This document shows, one piece after another, positions 6,444 to 9,770 of a stretch of DNA of 9,770 nt (position 1 is the stretch's first letter; each line of letters begins with the position of its first letter). The notes beneath the pieces were generated by a model. That model ran no database searches, was not told where the DNA came from, and saw nothing but the letters and a program-made list of their open reading frames with translations. The position numbers were made by a program, and so were the translations under genes. The stretch comes from DATBFG01 sp036558645 (lineage in GTDB: Bacteria; Acidobacteriota; Terriglobia; Terriglobales; Acidobacteriaceae): assembly GCA_036558645.1 (NCBI GenBank), contig DATBFG010000042.1:1-9770 (forward strand). Direction: 5' to 3'.

Positions 6444-6568
6444 AGAGCACTGTTCTTAAACCGCTACCTCTGAACGTATTTCCAGTTGCCCCACGGCAAC
6501 AACTGAGTATTCTGGGTTCCGCATTACACTCCATGATTTGCCCCTGCTTTACAGTGGGGGCTTTTTAT
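6444..6568 (+). ncRNA. Candidate repeated non-coding RNA with terminator, copy 1
   Basis: This stretch has no gene on either strand, yet it ends in a good plus-strand terminator and shares a series of blocks, in the same order and with near-equal spacing, with the minus-strand element at 8555-8681. The blocks are AGAGCRC, CCAGTTGCC (6482-6490), GGC, TGAGTATT (6504-6511), GCATT, TGA, then TTTGCCCCTGC and GGGGGC with a T-run. In this copy GTTGCC-CCAC-GGCAAC also forms a perfect six-base hairpin. It may be a small RNA, a mobile non-coding element, or the tail of a lost gene. I do not recognise a named RNA family, and no promoter was assigned. The 258 bases upstream (6224-6481) hold nothing else I can name. 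Confidence 0.4.
6540..6568 (+). terminator. Intrinsic terminator of the copy 1 element
   Basis: GCCCCTGC pairs with GTGGGGGC over eight base pairs (two of them G-T) around a six-base loop, followed by TTTTTATTG. Its direction is plus, although the annotated genes on both sides are on the minus strand, so it implies a plus-strand transcript from 6224-6540. Confidence 0.75.
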
Positions 6569-6604
6569 TGCTCCTCCTCGTTGTGCGGCGCAATTGGAAC
6601 GGAG

Positions 6605-7180
6605 CTATGACTTTTTGTTGTTAAGGTCGTCATCCTTGTAGTACTTCGTGCCTTGCAACGTTAACTGAAGGGCAAGCCCATTCTTCGTGATCTGGTAGAC
6701 CCATACTCCCGGAGCTACCTCCACTGCTCCCGAGTAGGCTGCGCCCTTGTCCCCGGCCTTTGCGGCGGCGTCGGATTGTGCGGAGCCCGACCAGCCGGAA
6801 TCGAGGAATTGTGAGAAGGCTTTATCGTTCTCGAACACAAAAATTACTCGATAGTCCTTCACCCCAATCCCCAAACCAGCACCGGCTGAAATCATCTTCA
6901 TGAATGTTTCCTGCTTGCTCTTGGAGTTGACAGCAATTCCTGCCCCGCGAGCGGTGCTCAACAGCAACAAGTTGGTTCCCATATTGTTGAAAACGGCGTA
7001 TCCAGCAGCCTTCTGGATGGCCGCTTGGGCTGTGGGCTGAAGCTTGTATAGTTCTGACAAGGTTTGATTCGCCATCTTCCGAGATTTATCGCGTTTCTCA
7101 TCAGGCGAATCCCACGCGGGGGCCAAACAATTCCCCAGCAAGATCACAACAAGAGTTGTAGCAACCGTTCTGAGTCTCAT
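6605..7180 (-). CDS. Secreted YSC84/SYLF-domain lipid-binding protein
   Basis: A 191-residue protein with an N-terminal signal peptide (MRLRTVATTLVVILLGNCLA, with a Cys near the end that could be lipidated, though the surrounding LGNC only loosely fits a lipobox). The mature part is a SYLF domain: helix MANQTLSELYKLQPTAQAAI, then KAAGYAVFNNMGTNLLLLSTARGAGIAVN, the glycine-rich SAGAGLGIGVKDYRVIFVF core and the C-terminal GAVEVAPGVWVYQITKNGL strand region. SYLF domains of eukaryotes bind phosphoinositides; in bacteria the role is not settled, with an envelope location. The start at 7180 is preferred over 7231 because AGGAGA lies about seven bases upstream and the signal peptide then starts at residue 1. 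It lies 239 bases after the lipocalin-like gene on the same strand. The C-terminus is lysine- and asparagine-rich. Confidence 0.88.
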   Translation of the reverse strand: MRLRTVATTLVVILLGNCLAPAWDSPDEKRDKSRKMANQTLSELYKLQPTAQAAIQKAAGYAVFNNMGTNLLLLSTARGAGIAVNSKSKQETFMKMISAGAGLGIGVKDYRVIFVFENDKAFSQFLDSGWSGSAQSDAAAKAGDKGAAYSGAVEVAPGVWVYQITKNGLALQLTLQGTKYYKDDDLNNKKS

Positions 7181-7419
7181 CACTGCTCTCCTATCTCCTA
7201 AACTTTCAATTGTGCGAGCTGATTGCACCACGTTGTTTGATTTTTAACTGATACGGTCAACCGTCCTGCATGCAGATGCGTATCCGAGGTTTACTCTGTG
7301 TCGGCTTCATTTACTACAGCTTGAGAGAGTAACCTTCCAAGCTTTCATGGTTTTGCACAACTTAACGACTTGCTCGCAGCCACGCACAGTTCACAGCAGA
7401 AAGGGGTAACAGCCATCGC

Positions 7420-7884
7420 CTATTGCAAGTCGTAAACGGCCGTACCCTTGAACTTCTTGCCATGGGAGTCGGTTCCCCGCGACGTTACCGTTCGGGTCTT
7501 GCCATCGTCGGACACCACAATTCTCCCACTGGTTGTAACCGTCATACCTTTTTTTGCCGTGAAGTCCAGTTCGTGGATACCCTTTCTCTTGTATGCGCGC
7601 GAATCTGAAGTGGGATCGCCAGTCACGGGATAGTCTTTGCCATCGAACTTGCCCGTCCATTCGTTATGGGTCGCATTGCCCGCGTTGTCGGTGCCATCTA
7701 CCGTGACCTTCATATCGACCCCTTCTGTCGCATAGATGACCGTGCTGTTCTTCGGCATTCCGGGTGCGAATTTAGACTTTGCCTCATTCAACTTCCAAGT
7801 GCCCATAAAAGGGCTTTGCCCGAAGGACATCGTCACTCCGACGAAATACAGGGCCAGAATCACTGTGATTCTCTTTCCCTTCAT
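7420..7884 (-). CDS. Secreted lipocalin-like protein
   Basis: A 154-residue protein of a type common in Acidobacteriota, usually annotated as hypothetical or lipocalin-like. A signal peptide covers about residues 1-22 (MKGKRITVILALYFVGVTMS, then FGQ). The mature protein opens with SPFMGTWKLNEAKSKFAPG, the GTWKLN motif that starts strand A of such small beta-barrels. It continues with alternating strands KVTVDGTDNAG, HNEWTGKFDGKDYPVTGDP, ELDFTAKKGMTVTTSGRIVV and SDDGKTRTVTSRGTD, ending GTAVYDLQ. The start is firmly set by AGGAGGGG immediately upstream. A ligand cannot be named. A terminator-like hairpin 89 bases upstream on the same strand suggests that this gene has its own promoter, but I could not assign -35/-10 boxes confidently: TTGACA at about 7919-7924 (minus) lacks a matching -10. 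Confidence 0.88.
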   Translation of the reverse strand: MKGKRITVILALYFVGVTMSFGQSPFMGTWKLNEAKSKFAPGMPKNSTVIYATEGVDMKVTVDGTDNAGNATHNEWTGKFDGKDYPVTGDPTSDSRAYKRKGIHELDFTAKKGMTVTTSGRIVVSDDGKTRTVTSRGTDSHGKKFKGTAVYDLQ

Positions 7885-7972
7885 GTCCCCTCCTGAGAAG
7901 TGCCAGATTTTTAGGTGTCAATGAGAACGACCACCGGATGCGGTAGGGCTCCTTGCTCCATTGCTTATTCTC

Positions 7973-8018
7973 AAAAAATAAAGGAGGCCGCCAATTCCTA
8001 GGCCGGAAAGCGGCCTCC
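7973..8018 (-). terminator. Terminator-like hairpin; arms shared with copy 1 at 3502 (permuted pair, copy 2)
   Basis: On the minus strand, GGAGGCCGC pairs with GCGGCCTCC (nine bases, loop of 18) and is followed by TTTATTTTTT, a good intrinsic terminator shape. The arms share GAGGCCGC with the inverted repeat at 3502-3549. It lies inside an open frame (7784-8098) that I do not accept as a gene. Confidence 0.55.
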
Positions 8019-8098
8019 AGGTCCAACTGCAGTGTGTAGTGTTGGATTTGGTCGTACTCGATGTCATTGTTTTCTGTGCTGCGTGTTTGAGTAGCCAT

Positions 8099-8485
8099 AA
8101 GTAGAAATCACTTATGCTACTTAGCCTTCTCGATCGCGTCGAGTAACCTTTCGCCGTCGTCGCGCTGTTGGAGAGAGAGAGCAACTCGTTATCGGCGTCG
8201 TCTACTCGTTAGAGAAGAAACCCATTGGTTCAGACCTCCAGTGGAAAGCGGAGCTTCAAACCTCTGGTAGAAAACGGAGTCATCGCGTGCGATTCGCCGC
8301 CTTGATACTCCTCCGCTTAATGGTAGTCAACTGGCAGAACTAGAAGTGTCATAAATTACAGGTAGTTCTTCGTTCTTGCCGCATTCCAGCGTGATTCCAC
8401 TCAACTGGGCAACAGCTCTACCAAGCTTTGTTCCTGACATCTTTGCCAGATCGCCTTGCTTGCAAATGGAGGCGCAACAACAAAG
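8099..8485. other. Gene-poor stretch with a coding-like tail
   Basis: No intact gene is supported here. On the minus strand a short frame ends QQRDDGERLLDAIEKAK before a TAG (8117-8119), which reads like the C-terminus of a lost protein, but a stop lies only about 23 codons upstream. A minus-strand frame at 8327-8554 (75 codons, cysteine-rich start) has no recognisable domain. The 26-nt tandem repeat (8229-8280) lies in the middle. Confidence 0.4.
8229..8280. repeat. Two tandem copies of a 26-nt unit
   Basis: Copy 1 (8229-8254) and copy 2 (8255-8280) are directly adjacent and agree at about 19-20 of 26 positions: TTCA, x, ACCTC, xx, GT, x, GAAA, x, CGGAG. Almost all differences are transitions. 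Adjacent imperfect direct repeats of about 20-30 bases with GGAAAxCGGAG are the kind of structure found at the ends of IS21-family elements, where they bind transposase. No istA or istB gene is present, so this would be a leftover end. Confidence 0.7.
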
Positions 8486-8524
8486 GGCTCCCGTCTTGCG
8501 TGTTAAATGAGAGCCTTTTTTAGG
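8486..8524 (+). terminator. Possible plus-strand terminator
   Basis: GGCTC (8486-8490) pairs with GAGCC (8511-8515), followed by TTTTTTAGG. The stem is only five strong pairs and the loop is 20 bases, so it is weaker than the other terminators here. No plus-strand gene is recognised upstream. Confidence 0.35.
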
Positions 8525-8554
8525 ACAACAAGTCCTGGTTTGTAAAACAGGCAC

Positions 8555-8583
8555 AAAAAAATGCCCCCGCCCATCGCAGGGGC
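8555..8583 (-). terminator. Intrinsic terminator of the copy 2 element
   Basis: On the minus strand GCCCCTGC pairs with GCGGGGGC over eight base pairs around GATGG, followed by ATTTTTTT. The stem is nearly identical to that at 6540-6568 while the loop differs; one G-T pair there is a G-C pair here. Confidence 0.75.
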
Positions 8584-8681
8584 AAATTCAACCAAGGAAA
8601 TGCGCAAAAGAGCAATACTCACTCACGGCCGGGGAGGCAACTGGCAAAACCGGCAATCACACCTAATCGTCATTGCGCTCT
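8555..8681 (-). ncRNA. Candidate repeated non-coding RNA with terminator, copy 2
   Basis: This is the minus-strand counterpart of 6444-6568. Read on the minus strand it carries AGAGCGC (8681-8675), CCAGTTGCC (8644-8636), GGC, TGAGTATT, GCGCATT, TGA, TTTGCCCCTGC and GCGGGGGC with a T-run, in the same order as copy 1. Block spacings differ by no more than one base (13/14 between CCAGTTGCC and TGAGTATT, 9/10 to GCATT). The block AGAGCRC is distant and less certain; the well-matched core is 8555-8644. No gene is visible on the minus strand here. A plus-strand frame at 8561-8806 runs antisense through the terminator and looks spurious. Confidence 0.4.
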
Positions 8682-8872
8682 GGTTGCAGCACCTCTGTGG
8701 AAGGCCCATGAGTGCGTACTTCGAACATTACATGTTGAAAGGTAAGTACCTGAATTGTGTGTTCTCTTCTGGCACCACTGTTGTTAGTGACAGTTGCTCT
8801 TTGTAACTGTTGCAGTTAGTAACGTCAGAATGTTCCCCCCCCAGTACGTACAAGCTCGCGGCGCTAGGCGAA

Positions 8873-9058
8873 ATGGGCGAAGAAGTCCTTGGGCGTCGGC
8901 TCGAAGATCGAATCCGCATGCTGGCCACAATAGCTGAACTTTTTCCGAATGGCTGTTCCGAACGTCAAAGAATCACCGAACGGATGAAGGTTGAGATTTC
9001 CGAGTATTTTGAGCGCGAGAAGAACCCACAATATAAAGCCGACCGGCGCTCCTTGTAG
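8873..9058 (+). CDS. Possible small protein (61 residues), unknown function
   Basis: The frame from an ATG at 8873 reads MGEEVLGRRLEDRIRMLATI, then AELFPNGCSERQRITERMK and EISEYFEREKNPQYKADRRSL. It is rich in charged residues and looks helical, with no signal peptide or recognisable domain. An upstream TTG at 8810 would lengthen it to 82 residues across a run of eight C bases (8835-8842); the added part is of different character. The ribosome binding site is weak (AGG close to the start). It is the only plus-strand protein candidate beyond groEL. A hairpin ACAGTT/AACTGT lies upstream at about 8790-8810. It may be a real small gene, a fragment, or chance. Confidence 0.35.
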   Translation: MGEEVLGRRLEDRIRMLATIAELFPNGCSERQRITERMKVEISEYFEREKNPQYKADRRSL

Positions 9059-9547
9059 AACAATCACCGCGGAGTTTACGTAACATCCAGGATTACACTC
9101 ATTCGATGGACGTGGAATCTCACTACTGCGCTCTCGCCTTCTGCAGGCGACGCATATTCAAGCATCTGATGGCGCCAAGTGTCGCATTTCACGGGCCAGC
9201 ATCAGATCTTCGGCCATCTTCCGGTACGCCTTATCAATGTCAATCTTCGGAGGCTTGCCCTTTCGCCCTCTCGGATGTGCGCGAGTTTTCGAGGGCGATG
9301 CTGGAAATCACAATCTGACTGGACTTCGCCAAAATGCTGCTCTTTGAGGGCTTGATCTAACTCTGCCGTGAGTGCGGCTACTTTTCTGGGATTGCTCTGT
9401 AGGCAGAGTTCAAGAGGAATTTCACGCCAAGGACGGGAAGACGGTCCGCATACAGAAACTCCCCGTAGAAATGCTACACCTTGGGAACGAGGGCGGAAAC
9501 CTCTTTAGCAGTGGGGAGACCAGTCGGCACCGACTAAAAACCCGTCG
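9059..9547. other. Gene-poor stretch before the barrel gene
   Basis: No intact gene is supported. The stretch contains a decayed minus-strand coding trace (9158 to about 9490) and a plus-strand frame near 9420-9500 reading FHAKDGKTVRIQKLPVEML, neither with a start codon. A weak match to the dispersed motif (GATTACACTCATT, 9091-9103) lies in it. The palindrome AGTCGG-CA-CCGACT (9522-9535) has too tight a loop for a normal terminator hairpin and no T-run after it in the direction of the barrel gene. Confidence 0.4.
9158..9490 (-). pseudogene. Possible decayed, frameshifted coding sequence
   Basis: Two minus-strand frames show coding-like sequence without a start codon. One, roughly 9490 to 9205, includes REIPLELCLQSNPRKVAALT, AELDQALKEQHFGEVQSD and RKLAHIREGE. 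The other, 9307 to 9158, ends KPPKIDIDKAYRKMAEDLML then AREMRHLAPSDA before a TGA. They overlap around 9205-9307, so a single frameshift would join them into a protein of roughly 100 residues. I recognise no family; the evidence is composition and helix-like patterning only. Confidence 0.22.
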
Positions 9548-9770
9548 CTAGAATGCCCACCGTAATGAGAACGTTTCGTTGTTGGCATGGAAGTAGCGGG
9601 AATCCGTGGGACCAATGAATGACTTTTCACCATACTGGTAGTAATTCCACCCAACTTTTGCTGTGAGGTTGTGCCCAATGTCCACGGCTACATTGGCAAG
9701 CGGCTGGTGGTAGTTGTACTGCAGCGAGCCGAACGGCTGCAGGCTGTTGAACTGCGGAGTCTCTCCGCCA
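9548..9770 (-). CDS. C-terminus of an outer-membrane beta-barrel protein (partial)
   Basis: Only the last 73 codons are in the window; the gene continues beyond the right edge. The fragment reads GGETPQFNSLQPFGSLQYNY, then HQPLANVAVDIGHNLTAKVG, WNYYQYGEKS, FIGPTDSRYFHANNETFSLR and ends WAF. Alternating polar and hydrophobic strands rich in Tyr, Trp and Asn (LQYNY..., AKVGWNYYQYGE, ETFSLRWAF), ending in an aromatic Phe preceded by a strand, are the beta-signal of barrels inserted by the BAM complex. The pattern LQYNYHxPxxxxAVDxxxxxTxKxxWNYYxY...FxANNxTxSLRxAF is one I associate with large uncharacterised acidobacterial outer-membrane proteins. The function of those is not known; transport or adhesion are possibilities. 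Confidence 0.75.
   Translation of the reverse strand, partial: GGETPQFNSLQPFGSLQYNYHQPLANVAVDIGHNLTAKVGWNYYQYGEKSFIGPTDSRYFHANNETFSLRWAF

Noticed and set aside
6196..6534. 112-codon minus-strand frame and two plus-strand frames at 6160-6401
   Set aside because: They have no recognisable pattern and overlap the DUF502 start; the shared block pattern with 8555-8681 is at the DNA/RNA level.
8327..8554. 75-codon cysteine-rich minus-strand frame
   Set aside because: The cysteines do not form a known ligand pattern, there is no ribosome binding site, and it begins next to the terminator pair.
8561..8806. 81-codon plus-strand frame
   Set aside because: It starts inside the minus-strand terminator stem and runs antisense through the repeated element.
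8835..8842. Run of eight C as a phase-variation tract
   Set aside because: It precedes only a doubtful ORF, and no second in-frame option makes a recognisable protein.
9106..9318. 70-codon plus-strand frame
   Set aside because: Its composition is arbitrary, and the opposite strand reads more like former coding sequence.

Overview
The window looks like chromosomal DNA of a soil-type Acidobacteriota (Terriglobia-like). This rests on recognised family character, not on a database search: a GroEL that begins MAKQ and lacks the GGM tail, a secreted lipocalin-like protein and a YSC84/SYLF protein of types common in that phylum, and at the right edge the C-terminus of a beta-barrel protein ending in ...SLRWAF. 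Gene density is low and many intergenic stretches hold repeats or decayed gene pieces, so this is an accessory, eroding region next to a conserved tRNA-groEL anchor.

Layout. 12-105: tRNA-Ser(GCT). 261-1904: an orphan groEL with no groES beside it. 1905-2638: no intact gene, but the last 33 codons of a cupin-like protein (2388-2489) and one copy of a 31-nt dispersed motif. 2639-4606, minus strand: a zinc-ribbon protein, a 51-residue protein with its own terminator, a secreted SnoaL/DUF4440 protein, and a broken FG-GAP/VCBS fragment. The dispersed motif sits at the 3' end of three of these four. 4694-4769: a tandem duplication. 4793-6223: aquaporin Z behind a DUF502 membrane protein, possibly co-transcribed. 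6444-6568: a non-coding element ending in a terminator. 6605-7884: two secreted proteins, YSC84/SYLF and lipocalin-like. 8099-8872: non-coding, with a 26-nt tandem repeat, facing terminators, and a second copy, on the opposite strand, of the 6444-6568 element. 8873-9058: a doubtful 61-residue ORF. 9059-9547: decayed coding sequence. 9548-9770: the 3' end of the beta-barrel gene.

Function. Most intact genes concern the cell envelope (water channel, two-helix membrane protein, three secreted small-domain proteins, outer-membrane barrel); groEL and tRNA-Ser are housekeeping. I see no defence system, CRISPR array, phage or intact transposon. The most unusual content is non-coding: (i) the 31-nt motif at gene 3' ends (2600, 3675, 4303); (ii) the terminator-bearing element pair (6444-6568 plus, 8555-8681 minus); (iii) a pair of inverted repeats with the same arms whose flanking segments are permuted (3502-3549 and 7955-8026); (iv) two tandem repeats (4694-4769, 8229-8280) that could be ends of lost insertion sequences.
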